Source of the DNA: Pseudomonas karstica | Lineage (GTDB): Bacteria; Pseudomonadota; Gammaproteobacteria; Pseudomonadales; Pseudomonadaceae | Assembly: GCF_009707515.1 (NCBI RefSeq) | Contig: NZ_WLYI01000020.1 | Span: 1 to 64,000 of the forward strand | Direction of reading: 5' to 3' | Length of the DNA: 64,000 bases | In this document: positions 1 to 8,001 of the stretch, in pieces | How the letters are laid out: every line of letters starts with the position of its first letter | Position numbering within the stretch: position 1 is the stretch's first letter | Made by a program: the position numbers and the translations under genes | Notes under the pieces: generated by a model | What the model saw: the letters and a program-made list of their open reading frames with translations, nothing else | Database searches by the model: none | What the model was told of the DNA's origin: nothing

Positions 1-17
1 TGGGTCTTGAAATTGTC

Positions 18-67
18 GAAGGTCCTTCGGCCCTTGTCGCAGCCTCGTGCCTCGACAGCGGCTACAG
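18..67. repeat. Dispersed 50-bp repeat, copy 1
   Basis: This 50-base block begins with a small hairpin (GAAGGTCCTTCGG) and ends with CTCGACAGCGGCTACAG. Nearly identical blocks lie at 7055-7104 and 42674-42723, and three shortened tandem units lie at 16730-16830. All copies are intergenic. It is seen directly in the sequence; no function is assigned. It differs from the GCGAGCTTGCTCGC type REP elements also present in this window. Confidence 0.85.
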
Positions 68-68
68 G

Positions 69-1253
69 TCAGCGTTCGCGCAATGATGCTCCAATAAAAT
101 AAAACACCCCGCCACCCACAATAAACGCCGCCAGCATGTAGAACATGTAGTGGGCCGGCAGGCTGGCCAGTACCAGACCGCATAATACCGGCCCCAGGGC
201 GGCACCGAGGTTGGACAGGTTTTGCGCCCCGTAATACATACCCCGCAGATGGTCCGGGGCAATCCGGTCGATAAACATATACTCGGCAGGAAACACGATA
301 ATTTCACCCACGGTGAAAATCGCCATCGCCAGCACCCACCACCACAGGTTGGTGGCCAGCGCGAACCCGATCACGCCCAGCATGAACATGCTCAAACCCA
401 GGATCAGCCAGCGGCTCAGATGCCGATGGGAGATACGCCGGCCAATCACATACTGCAGGCCGATCACCAGCAACGCATTAGTGGTGAGCACCGCGCTGAT
501 GACGCGGTAGGTATATTGCGCTGTGCTGGTAGTCACCAGGTACTGGGACAGGTACGCCGTGAACTGGCCAAACACCACTGCACTGAGCACCCCCCCAACA
601 GTGAAGCACACCAGCCGGTGATCCCGCAGCAGCACGCGGATGACGGCGAGGAACGACACTGGTTTTTGCGTGGCATCGACGGTGGTCAGGGCCTTGTCGC
701 CCCAGCGCCAATACAGCAGGAAAAACCCCACCCCCAAGAATGCCGAGAATATAAACGGCAGGCTGATATCGAGCTTGGCCACCATTGCACCCAAAAACGG
801 CCCCACCGCGTAGCCCATATTGGTCAGGGTGTACTTGATGGAAAACACTTCGCTGCGCGCTTCCTCGGGCAGCAGGCTGGCAAACCCGGCCTTGACCGCA
901 ATATCGATCACCGCATACGCCAGGTTGATCAGGATCAGGCAGGCGTAGAACGACCCGATCTGCCGAGCCAGGACCGTCCCGAGGAACCCCAGGGCGAACA
1001 CCAGGCTCAAGCCGAGCAACAGCCGATAACTGCTGATCCGGTCCACCAGGAAGCCACCGTACACACTGAGCAGGGAACCGAAGATCAACGAACTGCCGAT
1101 CACCAGGCCCACCTGGCTGATGCTCAAGGCAAATTGCTCGGTCAGGTAAATCACCAGGTACGGAAAGGTAATCGCCTTGGCCAAAGTGAGCAGCAGTGTG
1201 GCGCACAGCAACAAGTTCACGCTGCGGGGGTAGTTTTTTATGGTCTTCAGCAT
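69..1253 (-). CDS. MFS transporter, 12-TM drug/metabolite exporter type
   Basis: The 394-residue protein is almost entirely hydrophobic and divides into about 12 membrane helices, the usual length for the major facilitator superfamily. A motif-A-like loop (GGFLVDRISSYR) follows helix 2, and RRISHRHLSRW sits in the equivalent loop of the second half, as expected for the internal duplication. It therefore should sit in the inner membrane and move a small solute by proton coupling. The substrate cannot be told from sequence; the general look is that of the MdtH/YebQ-like exporters. It is transcribed alone, away from the next gene, and a perfect inverted repeat lies about 100 bases upstream (1351-1377). 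Start chosen at the ATG that begins MLKTIKNYPRS, just before helix 1. Confidence 0.85.
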   Translation of the reverse strand: MLKTIKNYPRSVNLLLCATLLLTLAKAITFPYLVIYLTEQFALSISQVGLVIGSSLIFGSLLSVYGGFLVDRISSYRLLLGLSLVFALGFLGTVLARQIGSFYACLILINLAYAVIDIAVKAGFASLLPEEARSEVFSIKYTLTNMGYAVGPFLGAMVAKLDISLPFIFSAFLGVGFFLLYWRWGDKALTTVDATQKPVSFLAVIRVLLRDHRLVCFTVGGVLSAVVFGQFTAYLSQYLVTTSTAQYTYRVISAVLTTNALLVIGLQYVIGRRISHRHLSRWLILGLSMFMLGVIGFALATNLWWWVLAMAIFTVGEIIVFPAEYMFIDRIAPDHLRGMYYGAQNLSNLGAALGPVLCGLVLASLPAHYMFYMLAAFIVGGGVFYFIGASLRER

Positions 1254-1350
1254 CCTGCTCTCATTCTTTCAAGGGCGCCGCTCAAGGAACCATTGCGGCC
1301 AGCGGGCTGGCCTACATTAACCCAAGGCGAACGACAAAAAAGGCTTATTT

Positions 1351-1377
1351 ATGCATTTATGCAAAAATAAAATGCAT
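1351..1377. promoter_or_regulatory. Inverted repeat upstream of the MFS gene (candidate operator)
   Basis: ATGCATTT at 1351-1358 and AAATGCAT at 1370-1377 form a perfect 8-base inverted repeat with an 11-base spacer in an AT-rich stretch between the MFS gene and the rcnB-like gene. Arm spacing of about 19 bases centre to centre suits a dimeric repressor. No regulator gene is adjacent, so the binding protein is unknown. Confidence 0.4.
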
Positions 1378-1426
1378 GGCCTCGTGGTGATAATCCTTCA
1401 TCACCAGGGCTCTCACAGGGACAGGA

Positions 1427-1732
1427 TTACTTGGCGGGGGTAATGTCGAGGATGGTGCCGTTGGTGATTTTCACCTGCACATATTTGTCGTTGACGCGCA
1501 CCCATTGGCTGTCGTCATCCGGGGTTTTCAGGCCACGCTTTTTCCAATCAACCAGGGCCGACTCCTTGCGTTGCAGGATATCCGGCGCACGGTCGCCAAC
1601 CACCAGTTCACGGGTATTGATGCTTGAAGGCTGCACGGTTTTTTGCGGCGAGTCGGCGGCCTGAACACTGAGGCTTGCAGTGGACAAGCTGGTGGCAACC
1701 AGCAGGCAGGCAACTAGAGCTTTGGATTTCAT
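1427..1732 (-). CDS. Small periplasmic RcnB-family-like protein
   Basis: 101 residues. A signal peptide (MKSKALVACLLVATSLS...VQA) is followed by a short mature domain with the pattern LVVGDRAPDIL...DWKKRGLKTPDDDSQWVRVNDKYVQVKITNGTILDI. That GD-P-...-W..-GL..P...-WVRV...Y..V...G.I layout is that of the RcnB/YohN family, periplasmic proteins linked in E. coli to nickel and cobalt homeostasis. Metal involvement here is inference from family only; no rcnA-type exporter is nearby. The start at 1732 was preferred over an in-frame start further upstream because GGAG lies just before it and the signal peptide begins there. Divergent from the XRE regulator gene. Confidence 0.75.
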   Translation of the reverse strand: MKSKALVACLLVATSLSTASLSVQAADSPQKTVQPSSINTRELVVGDRAPDILQRKESALVDWKKRGLKTPDDDSQWVRVNDKYVQVKITNGTILDITPAK

Positions 1733-1895
1733 GGGCACTCCTTCAATTGATGACGCGTACTCAGATTCGGACCGCAGAGGTGAGGAATCATTCACCGGCT
1801 GGCAATGAGCGTGCCCTGATGAACACCATCCGCCACTGCCCCCTCCGCCCTCCACACCGAACTGCGGTACCGCCCTTCCCTTGGGCATTGCACCA

Positions 1896-1944
1896 ATGAA
1901 ATTTATCCTGTAGTTTTTCATGAAATTTATTGATTAAAATTTCA
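1896..1944. promoter_or_regulatory. Inverted and direct repeats before the XRE regulator (candidate autoregulatory operator)
   Basis: TGAAATTT at 1921-1928 and AAATTTCA at 1937-1944 form a perfect 24-base dyad ending 12 bases before the ATG of the XRE gene. A third half-site, ATGAAATTTAT at 1896-1906, is repeated directly at 1920-1930, 24 bases apart (about two helical turns). Position and symmetry fit autoregulation by the XRE protein; this is inference. Confidence 0.5.
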
Positions 1945-1956
1945 CGACTCGCCCCC

Positions 1957-2514
1957 ATGGACAAACAAGAAGAACTGGCCGCCCTGGCAATCTTGATCCA
2001 CGACCTGCGTAAGCACAAGAAACTCACCCTGACGCAACTGGCGCAAAAGATCGACCGGTCGGTGGGTTTCCTGTCCCAGGTCGAACGCGGCCTGTCCCGG
2101 CCGACGGTGGCCGACTTGACCGCCATCAGCCATGCCCTGGATGTGCCCACCACGTATTTCTACAGCCTGTCCAAACCCAGGGCAGTGGATTGGGTCACTC
2201 GGCCCAACGAACGGCGCACGGTGTACTACGCCAATGGCATCACCGACATTCTAGTCTCGCCAAGCATGCACGGCGCATTCTCGATCCTCGACAGTTTGCT
2301 GGCACCCGGTGCCAACAGTGGCGAACACACCATGAGCGACCGCGCCGAACAGGCCGGCTACGTACTGGAGGGCGAGTTGACGCTGTGGGTCGAAGGCACG
2401 GCCGAATCGGTCACCCTCGGCCCCGGCGACAGCTTTCACCTGGCCAGCTTTGCCCACTGTCGCTATGGCAACCTGACCGACCTGCCCGCCCGTGTACTGT
2501 GGGTTTACAACTGA
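1957..2514 (+). CDS. XRE-family regulator with cupin domain, PuuR-like
   Basis: 185 residues, the same length as E. coli PuuR. An N-terminal helix-turn-helix (about residues 14-68: LTLTQLAQKIDRSVGFLSQVERG...PTVADLTAISHALDV) is followed by a C-terminal cupin barrel (about 105-180) with GEHTMSDRAEQAGYVLEGELTLWVEG and LGPGDSFHLASFAHCRYGN. Proteins of this architecture sense a small ligand in the cupin; next to a glutamine synthetase homologue the usual ligand is a polyamine or an amino acid. The glutamine synthetase-like gene follows after 33 bases, so the two are likely one operon, and repeats just upstream suggest autoregulation. ATG 1957 was chosen over a TTG at 1930 because the latter would place the dyad inside the coding region. 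Confidence 0.85.
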   Translation: MDKQEELAALAILIHDLRKHKKLTLTQLAQKIDRSVGFLSQVERGLSRPTVADLTAISHALDVPTTYFYSLSKPRAVDWVTRPNERRTVYYANGITDILVSPSMHGAFSILDSLLAPGANSGEHTMSDRAEQAGYVLEGELTLWVEGTAESVTLGPGDSFHLASFAHCRYGNLTDLPARVLWVYN

Positions 2515-2547
2515 GCGCCGATCCCGGCAAATAAAGGAGCGTCACCC

Positions 2548-3894
2548 GTGCAAAGCAAGCCTTCCACGCTGTTGGCCGAAGTCCGGGCCTTTCGCCAGAA
2601 CTATCCTGAGGTACGCTACGTCGACCTGATTTCCCTGGATATTCCCGGGCACTTCTACGGCAAGCGCTACCCAGTGCAGATGCTGGAAAAAGTCGCCGCC
2701 GGCAGCCCGTTGAAGCTGCCACAAAATGCCGTGCTGCTGGGGACTCAGGGCGGCTTGTTCCAGATCGGCGATTATTGCTTCAACGATGGCGACCCGGACG
2801 CCAATCGCCGCCTGGTACCGGGAACCCTCAAGCCAGTGAGCTGGGAGGCGCAGCCCTTGGGGCAGATGTTGATCACCTCGGACGGCACCGAAGCGCCCAT
2901 TGAGTTTGAACCTCGCGAAGTGCTGGCCAAGGTCCTGGAGCGCCTGCGACACAAGGGCATTCACCCGGTGGTGGCGTTCGAGTTGGAATTCTATCTGTTC
3001 GATAAAAAGCTCGCGGACGGTCTGCCGCAGTTTGCCCGCGACCCTTTGAGTGATGACTACGACGATCAGCCCAACTTGCACATCGAGCGCCTGTCGCGCT
3101 TTGCTCCCGTGCTCGATGACGTGGCGCAAACCGCCAAGGCACAGGGCATCGACGTAACCGTGATCACCGCCGAACTGGGCCCTGGCCAATTCGAAATCAA
3201 CTTCGGTCATCAGGACGATGGCCTGCACGCCGCCGACTGGGCCGCTTTATTCTGCCGCTGTACCCGTGGCGTCGCCCTCAAGCATGGCTACCGCGCCAGC
3301 TTCATGGCCAAGCCGTACTTGCAGTATCCGGGCAGCGGTATGCACGTGCATGTCAGCCTGTACGACGCGGCGGGCAACAACCTGCTGGCGACCCATCAGC
3401 AACTGCCGATGCGCCACGCGGTAGCCGGTTGCCTGGAGTTGCTGCCCCATTGCATGCCGATTTTTTCGCCCAACCACAACGCCTTTCGCCGTCTTGGCGG
3501 CACGGTAAATGCCGCGACCCGCGCCAGTTGGGGTTTTGAAGACCGCGATGCCTGTGTGCGCATCCCCGAGTCCGACCCACGTAACCTGCGGATCGAACAT
3601 CGGCTGGCCAGTGCCGATGCCAATCCGTATCTGGTCCTCGCCGCTATCCTGGTGGGGTTGGAGCATGGCCTGGACGCCGCTCGCGAACCCATTGCGCCAC
3701 TGAACGAAGACCGCAACAGCGGCGCAGACTTCCCTTTGGAAATGTTGGAGGCCGTGCGCGCCATGCAGTATCAGCCGGCATTGCGCAAAGGGTTGGGCGC
3801 GGAGTTTGTCGATGTCTATTGCGAAAACAAACGCCAGGACCACCTGGCCTTCCAGCAGGAAATCAATGCGCGGGAATATCGCTGGTTTCTCTAA
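2548..3894 (+). CDS. Glutamine synthetase family protein, gamma-glutamylpolyamine synthetase type
   Basis: 448 residues. The two-domain fold of type I-like glutamine synthetases is visible: a beta-grasp N-terminus (YVDLISLDIPGHFYGKRY) and a catalytic domain with AFELEFYLFD, ELGPGQFEINF, GSGMHVHVSLYD, the NAATRASWGFEDRDACVRIPES region and NLRIEHRLASADANPYL. These match the ATP, metal and glutamate-binding strands of the GlnA/PuuA superfamily. In Pseudomonas several paralogues (PauA types) gamma-glutamylate polyamines or other amines; the pairing with a PuuR-like regulator points that way rather than to ammonia assimilation, but the amine is not known. It lacks the adenylylation-tyrosine region of true GlnA as far as I can see. 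Start is GTG at 2548 with AAAGGAG nine bases before it. Confidence 0.85.
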   Translation: MQSKPSTLLAEVRAFRQNYPEVRYVDLISLDIPGHFYGKRYPVQMLEKVAAGSPLKLPQNAVLLGTQGGLFQIGDYCFNDGDPDANRRLVPGTLKPVSWEAQPLGQMLITSDGTEAPIEFEPREVLAKVLERLRHKGIHPVVAFELEFYLFDKKLADGLPQFARDPLSDDYDDQPNLHIERLSRFAPVLDDVAQTAKAQGIDVTVITAELGPGQFEINFGHQDDGLHAADWAALFCRCTRGVALKHGYRASFMAKPYLQYPGSGMHVHVSLYDAAGNNLLATHQQLPMRHAVAGCLELLPHCMPIFSPNHNAFRRLGGTVNAATRASWGFEDRDACVRIPESDPRNLRIEHRLASADANPYLVLAAILVGLEHGLDAAREPIAPLNEDRNSGADFPLEMLEAVRAMQYQPALRKGLGAEFVDVYCENKRQDHLAFQQEINAREYRWFL

Positions 3895-3933
3895 ATCCGT
3901 ACCCGCTGCCGAGGTACTTACAAGGACTTACCC

Positions 3934-5031
3934 ATGAACGACCAAAGCGCCCCGGCCCTCAAGGAAATCTTCAACGTCGAGCGCCTGCAACACATCGCTG
4001 CCGAAATGACGGCGGTGTACCCGGCATTCGACGCCAAGGGCTTCCTCAAGCACGCCACAGCGGGGCTGGCCGAGTTGTCGGTGATGCAGCGCATGGCCCG
4101 GGTCAGCGAAAGTCTGCACGCGGTGATCCCGTTGGATTATCCGCAGACACTCAAACTGTTGTATGCCTTGGCGCCACGGCTGAACAGCGGTTTTGTCAGC
4201 CTGTTTCTGCCCCACTTCGTGGCGAGCTACGGTGCCGATGACTTCAAGCGCTCCATGGCAGCCCTCAAGTATTTCACCACCTTCGGCTCCGCCGAGTTTG
4301 CCGTGCGCCACTTTCTGCTGCGGGACTTCGAGCGCACCCTGGCGGTGATGCAACAGTGGGCGCTGGATGCCAATGAACATGTGCGACGCCTTTCCAGTGA
4401 AGGTTCCAGGCCACGCTTACCTTGGTCGTTTCGCCTGGCCCAGGTGCAGGCAGACCCAACGCTCTGCGCCCCGATACTCGACAACCTCAAGGCCGACAGC
4501 AGCCTCTACGTACGCAAGTCGGTGGCCAATCACCTCAACGACATCACCAAAGACCACCCTGATTGGGTGCTGAGCTTGATTGAAGGCTGGTCCCTGGACA
4601 ACCCCCACACCGCCTGGATCGCCCGCCACGCCTTGCGCAGCCTGATCAAGCAAGGCAACACCCGGGCATTGACGATCATGGGTGCGGGGGCCAAGGCCGA
4701 AGTGAAGATCCAGCACCTGAAGGTGACGCCTGCTGTGGTCAGGCTGGGCGAGCGAATCAACCTGTCCTTCACTCTTGAGTCCATCGCCAACGCGCCTCAG
4801 AAACTGGTGGTGGATTACGCCATCGATTATGTGAAAAGTGCCGGCCATAGCGCCGCTAAAGTATTCAAGCTCAAGACATTCACCTTAGGTGTCGGTGAGC
4901 ACCACGCCATTGCCCGAGCCCAACACATACGCGAACTGACCACGCGCAAGCACTATCCCGGCCAACACACAGTGCATGTGCTGGTTAATGGCGAAAAGCT
5001 GGCCAGCACCGAGTTCGAGCTGCAAGACTAA
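3934..5031 (+). CDS. alkC: DNA alkylation repair glycosylase AlkC with C-terminal Ig-like domain
   Basis: 365 residues. Residues about 1-255 are a run of helical HEAT-like repeats (for example RMARVSESLHAVIPLDYPQTLKLLYALAP and HVRRLSSEGSRPRLPWS) typical of the AlkC/AlkD superfamily of DNA glycosylases, which remove 3-methyladenine and 3-methylcytosine without flipping the base. From about residue 256 the character changes to a beta-sandwich (VTPAVVRLGERINLSFTLES...GQHTVHVLVNGEKLASTEFEL), corresponding to the Ig-like domain reported for AlkC of P. fluorescens. It follows the glutamine synthetase gene by 39 bases with its own Shine-Dalgarno (AAGGA), so it may be read through from that operon. 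A second alkylation glycosylase gene, tag, lies 2.1 kb away. Confidence 0.88.
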   Translation: MNDQSAPALKEIFNVERLQHIAAEMTAVYPAFDAKGFLKHATAGLAELSVMQRMARVSESLHAVIPLDYPQTLKLLYALAPRLNSGFVSLFLPHFVASYGADDFKRSMAALKYFTTFGSAEFAVRHFLLRDFERTLAVMQQWALDANEHVRRLSSEGSRPRLPWSFRLAQVQADPTLCAPILDNLKADSSLYVRKSVANHLNDITKDHPDWVLSLIEGWSLDNPHTAWIARHALRSLIKQGNTRALTIMGAGAKAEVKIQHLKVTPAVVRLGERINLSFTLESIANAPQKLVVDYAIDYVKSAGHSAAKVFKLKTFTLGVGEHHAIARAQHIRELTTRKHYPGQHTVHVLVNGEKLASTEFELQD

Positions 5032-5182
5032 ACTCGCCTTACGAAAGAAAAGGCTCTATTCCGGTACTTTCAGCGAATAAACCTGTCGAACAACACTGGC
5101 CCCGGCAGTTGCGACACATTATCATCTGGCGCCTTCCTGGTACCTCCACGGTACTCGTGTCATCGTTCCACCTGAGGCGCCC

Positions 5183-7042
5183 ATGCATCGTTTTCCGTTG
5201 TTCCGCCCCCTGATTTGCGTAAGCCTGGGGCTTGTTACCCATTGCGCTTGCGCCGCATTGCAACCCTTGGCCGAAGCTCCACTGGCCAGTGACACCGAAC
5301 TGCACTGCCACTTCAATCGCGACGCCAGCACCGACTGCACCACCACCTATCACTACACCATCCTCAAACCCAGCGGCCGGGAAATGCTCTCGCGGATCGA
5401 CTTCAGCTACCAGCAAGCCGATGGGTTTGAACTGATCAACGCCGAGTCCACGGCGCCAGGCGACAAGCCACGCGCCCTGGACAAGACGCAGATCGATACT
5501 CGTACCGCCCCCAACCCTGACCAGGGGTTTTCCAGGGAAACACAAACCTCCCTGGCCTTCCCCAACCTGCGGGTCGGCACGCAAATCCGCTACACCGTGC
5601 GCGAGCATTACGCCGCCAAGCCGTTGATGACCGAGTTCCACTACGCCATGCAGTTCGGCCCCAGTGCTGCACGCCGTGACCGCTTCAAGGCACGCTTCAC
5701 CGCAGAACGGCCGATCCACTGGCGCGGCGAGTTGATGGACGGCTTCACTGTCACGCCGTCGGCCAACCGCATGGCCCTGGATGTGGTGCAAAAGGCCCCT
5801 ACCTACCTCAACTACATCAATGAATCAGCCAACGCCTACATCCGCCTGATCCCGCGTATCGAAGTAGGCAGCTCCCTGGACCGCCAGCAGTACTTCGGTC
5901 ACTTCGCCCAACGCTACAACGACATTCTCGGCGCACACTTGCCGCCCCAGAGCGCCGCCGCAGTAGCCAGCGCCCGCCATTTGCCGCCCGCGCAAAAAGT
6001 GGCGGCGCTGATGCAGCACATCAATGACCACTACCGTTACCTGGGTGACTGGCGCGCGTCAGACCGCGGTTATGTGCCGTTCAGCCTGGCGCAGATCGAG
6101 CAACACGGCTACGGCGACTGCAAAGACCTGTCGACACTGCTGGCGGCGATGCTCAAGGCCAGCGCCATCAAGGCCGAGACTGCCTGGGTCAGCCGGGGCG
6201 ATGCAGTCGAGTCACTGCTGATTCCCGGCACCAACGCGCCGAACCACGCCATCGTCCGCGCAGAAGTCAACGGCCAGGTCTGGTGGCTGGACCCGACCAA
6301 CCCGGTCTTCGCCCCCGGCCACACCCTGCCCGACATCCAGGACCGCTGGGTGTTGGTGAGCGATGCCCAGGGCCTGGTGCGTGAAGAACACATCCCGCTG
6401 CAACCGGCCGACACCACGCTGATCCTCGACAAGCGGGAGCGCTTTGACGCCAACGGCAACGCCTCGGTCTCGGCCACCGTCGACTTTCGCGGCCTGCCGC
6501 TGATGCAGCTAAGCATCGCCGACCGCGAGCAAGGCGCCACCGCCACCGACCAGAATATCTGCGACAACTTTGGCAAGCAGATCACCGACTGCCAGGTCCA
6601 TCGCCCCGCGACAGCATTCGTGGTACCGGGCACCTACAAGGCCAGCGTCAACCTCACCGACCTGCGGCCCATGGAGCCACTGGGGGACGACCACATATAT
6701 ACCGACGCTCTGTTGCAAGACAAATGGGACGAATTTCTCAACTACCGGCGCAATGGCCAGTTGGGGGATTTGTACCTGGGTAACCCCGAAACGCTGGACT
6801 ACACCATCACCCTTTCAGGTGCCCGGATCGATAAGGATATCCAGGGCTGCCAGGTACGCTCGCCCTGGTACGACTTCGACCTGAAAGGTGAGCGAGTCGA
6901 CGGTGACTGGCGCTACCACTACACGCTGACCCAGAAAAAACGCTGGCTGAGCCATGAAGAAATCGTCAGTACACCGTTTGAAACGATGATCAATGAAACC
7001 CGTGCCTGTGGGGAGCAGGTGCATCAGGTGGTGAAGCTCTGA
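5183..7042 (+). CDS. DUF3857/transglutaminase-like exported protein
   Basis: 619 residues with a signal peptide (about 1-24, cleavage after CACA-A). The first half has the DUF3857 pattern, including TTTYHYTILKPSGREMLSRIDFSY and the FPNLRVGTQIRYTV stretch. The second has the transglutaminase/protease core with a full triad: Cys313 in YGDCKDLS, His355 in NHAIVRAEV and Asp370 in WWLDPTNP. The fold is shared by periplasmic cysteine hydrolases and amidases of unknown substrate, and by relatives in envelope and polysaccharide loci. The intact triad implies activity. Four further cysteines in the C-terminal part (CDNFGKQITDC, QGC, ACGE) could form disulphides in the periplasm. Transcribed alone after a 150-base gap. 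Confidence 0.85.
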   Translation: MHRFPLFRPLICVSLGLVTHCACAALQPLAEAPLASDTELHCHFNRDASTDCTTTYHYTILKPSGREMLSRIDFSYQQADGFELINAESTAPGDKPRALDKTQIDTRTAPNPDQGFSRETQTSLAFPNLRVGTQIRYTVREHYAAKPLMTEFHYAMQFGPSAARRDRFKARFTAERPIHWRGELMDGFTVTPSANRMALDVVQKAPTYLNYINESANAYIRLIPRIEVGSSLDRQQYFGHFAQRYNDILGAHLPPQSAAAVASARHLPPAQKVAALMQHINDHYRYLGDWRASDRGYVPFSLAQIEQHGYGDCKDLSTLLAAMLKASAIKAETAWVSRGDAVESLLIPGTNAPNHAIVRAEVNGQVWWLDPTNPVFAPGHTLPDIQDRWVLVSDAQGLVREEHIPLQPADTTLILDKRERFDANGNASVSATVDFRGLPLMQLSIADREQGATATDQNICDNFGKQITDCQVHRPATAFVVPGTYKASVNLTDLRPMEPLGDDHIYTDALLQDKWDEFLNYRRNGQLGDLYLGNPETLDYTITLSGARIDKDIQGCQVRSPWYDFDLKGERVDGDWRYHYTLTQKKRWLSHEEIVSTPFETMINETRACGEQVHQVVKL

Positions 7043-7054
7043 CTTGAAATGGCT

Positions 7055-7104
7055 GAAGGTCCTTCGGCCATTATCGCAGCCTCGTGCCTCGACAGCGGCT
7101 ACAG
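7055..7104. repeat. Dispersed 50-bp repeat, copy 2
   Basis: Second copy of the 50-base block described at 18-67, differing at a few positions (GGCCATTATCGC instead of GGCCCTTGTCGC). It lies in the convergent space between the DUF3857 gene and tag, beginning 13 bases after the stop codon, so it may also act as a transcript 3' hairpin. Confidence 0.85.
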
Positions 7105-7142
7105 GGGCCGGCGATCAACGGATTACCTGTAGCATTCATCCC

Positions 7143-7769
7143 TTAAGGCCGATTGAACTGCTGGCGACAGTGTTCAATCTGCTGCCGGCAGATGCAGCCT
7201 TCAAGATGGTCATTGACCATGCCCATTGCTTGCATCAAGGCATACATCGTTGTCGGCCCGACAAAGGTCCACCCCCGTTTTTTCAAGGCCCTGGACAAAC
7301 GCACCGAAGCCTTTGAGGTTGGATTTTTCGTCCAGTAAGCCAGATCGACCACCGCCGGCCGTTCATCCGCACTTGGCTCGAACGACCACATCCACGCCGC
7401 CAGCGACCCGGTTTCCTCCACCAGTTCACACGCCCGCCGCGCATTATTGATGACCGACATGATCTTGGCCCGATTGCGCACGATGCCCGGATCGGCCATC
7501 AATCGCTCGATGTCCTGCTCGGTGTACTGCGCCACCTTCCGATAATCAAACCCCTCGAACGCCCGTCGAAAGTGCTCCCGCTTGCGCAAGATGGTGATCC
7601 ACGCCATGCCCGCTTGAAAACCTTCCAGGCAGATCTTCTCGAACAACTGAATGTCGTCGGCGACCGGCAGGCCCCATTCGTGATCGTGGTAATGCCGGTA
7701 TTCAGGCGCAGACGTGCGCCATGCGCAGTGGGTGATGCCTTCGTGGGTTATCAGTCCTGGGATTTGCAT
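7143..7769 (-). CDS. tag: DNA-3-methyladenine glycosylase I
   Basis: 208 residues of the Tag family, which excises 3-methyladenine from alkylated DNA. The zinc snap is visible: Cys15 in HCAW, His28 in YHDHEWG (13 residues later as in E. coli Cys4/His17), and a C-terminal His and Cys four residues apart in DHLEGC. The catalytic glutamate is in ICLEGFQAG (Glu49). The helical core (ITILRKREHFRRAF, DIERLMADPGIVRNRAKI, KKRGWTFVGPTTMYALMQAMGMVN) follows the family closely. It has about 11 extra N-terminal residues compared with E. coli, and the start is supported by AAAGGTGAGCT directly upstream. Expressed alone on the minus strand. Confidence 0.95.
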   Translation of the reverse strand: MQIPGLITHEGITHCAWRTSAPEYRHYHDHEWGLPVADDIQLFEKICLEGFQAGMAWITILRKREHFRRAFEGFDYRKVAQYTEQDIERLMADPGIVRNRAKIMSVINNARRACELVEETGSLAAWMWSFEPSADERPAVVDLAYWTKNPTSKASVRLSRALKKRGWTFVGPTTMYALMQAMGMVNDHLEGCICRQQIEHCRQQFNRP

Positions 7770-7855
7770 AGCTCACCTTTCTGGCCAAGCACTGGATGAT
7801 AAGCGAAAAAAGTTTATGCGCCGCCAACGGCTCAAGCATCACGCTTAGCGAGCAA

Positions 7856-7868
7856 CTGGTCAGACCGG
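7856..7868. promoter_or_regulatory. Candidate FadR/PdhR-type GntR operator 1 upstream of dctA
   Basis: CTGGTCAGACCGG contains the GGT-N3-ACC dyad recognised by FadR-subfamily GntR regulators (PdhR, LldR and relatives). It lies about 135 bases before the dctA start, and two FCD-type GntR genes lie just downstream of dctA. Binding is inferred from motif and context. Confidence 0.45.
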
Positions 7869-7936
7869 AATCTGGAAGCATCGATTATTTACTTGTGGTT
7901 TGAAAAAAACCCGGCGTAGACTGGCCTTGCACTGGA

Positions 7937-7951
7937 CTTACCGGTAAGACC
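7937..7951. promoter_or_regulatory. Candidate FadR/PdhR-type GntR operator 2 upstream of dctA
   Basis: A perfect 12-base palindrome CTTACCGGTAAG (7937-7948) overlaps GGTAAGACC (7943-7951), a second GGT-N3-ACC dyad about 85 bases after the first and 50 bases before the dctA start. Its core equals the PdhR-type core. A site this close to the gene could block transcription. Confidence 0.45.
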
Positions 7952-8001
7952 ACAACAATTAAGCCCTGGACCCACCAGGGCACCGAATAGAGATCCCTCC
8001 C

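Noticed and set aside
222..1370. Long open frame on the plus strand opposite the MFS gene
   Set aside because: Antisense shadow: the protein is rich in Gln, His and Pro without domains, and the minus-strand frame encodes a clear transporter.
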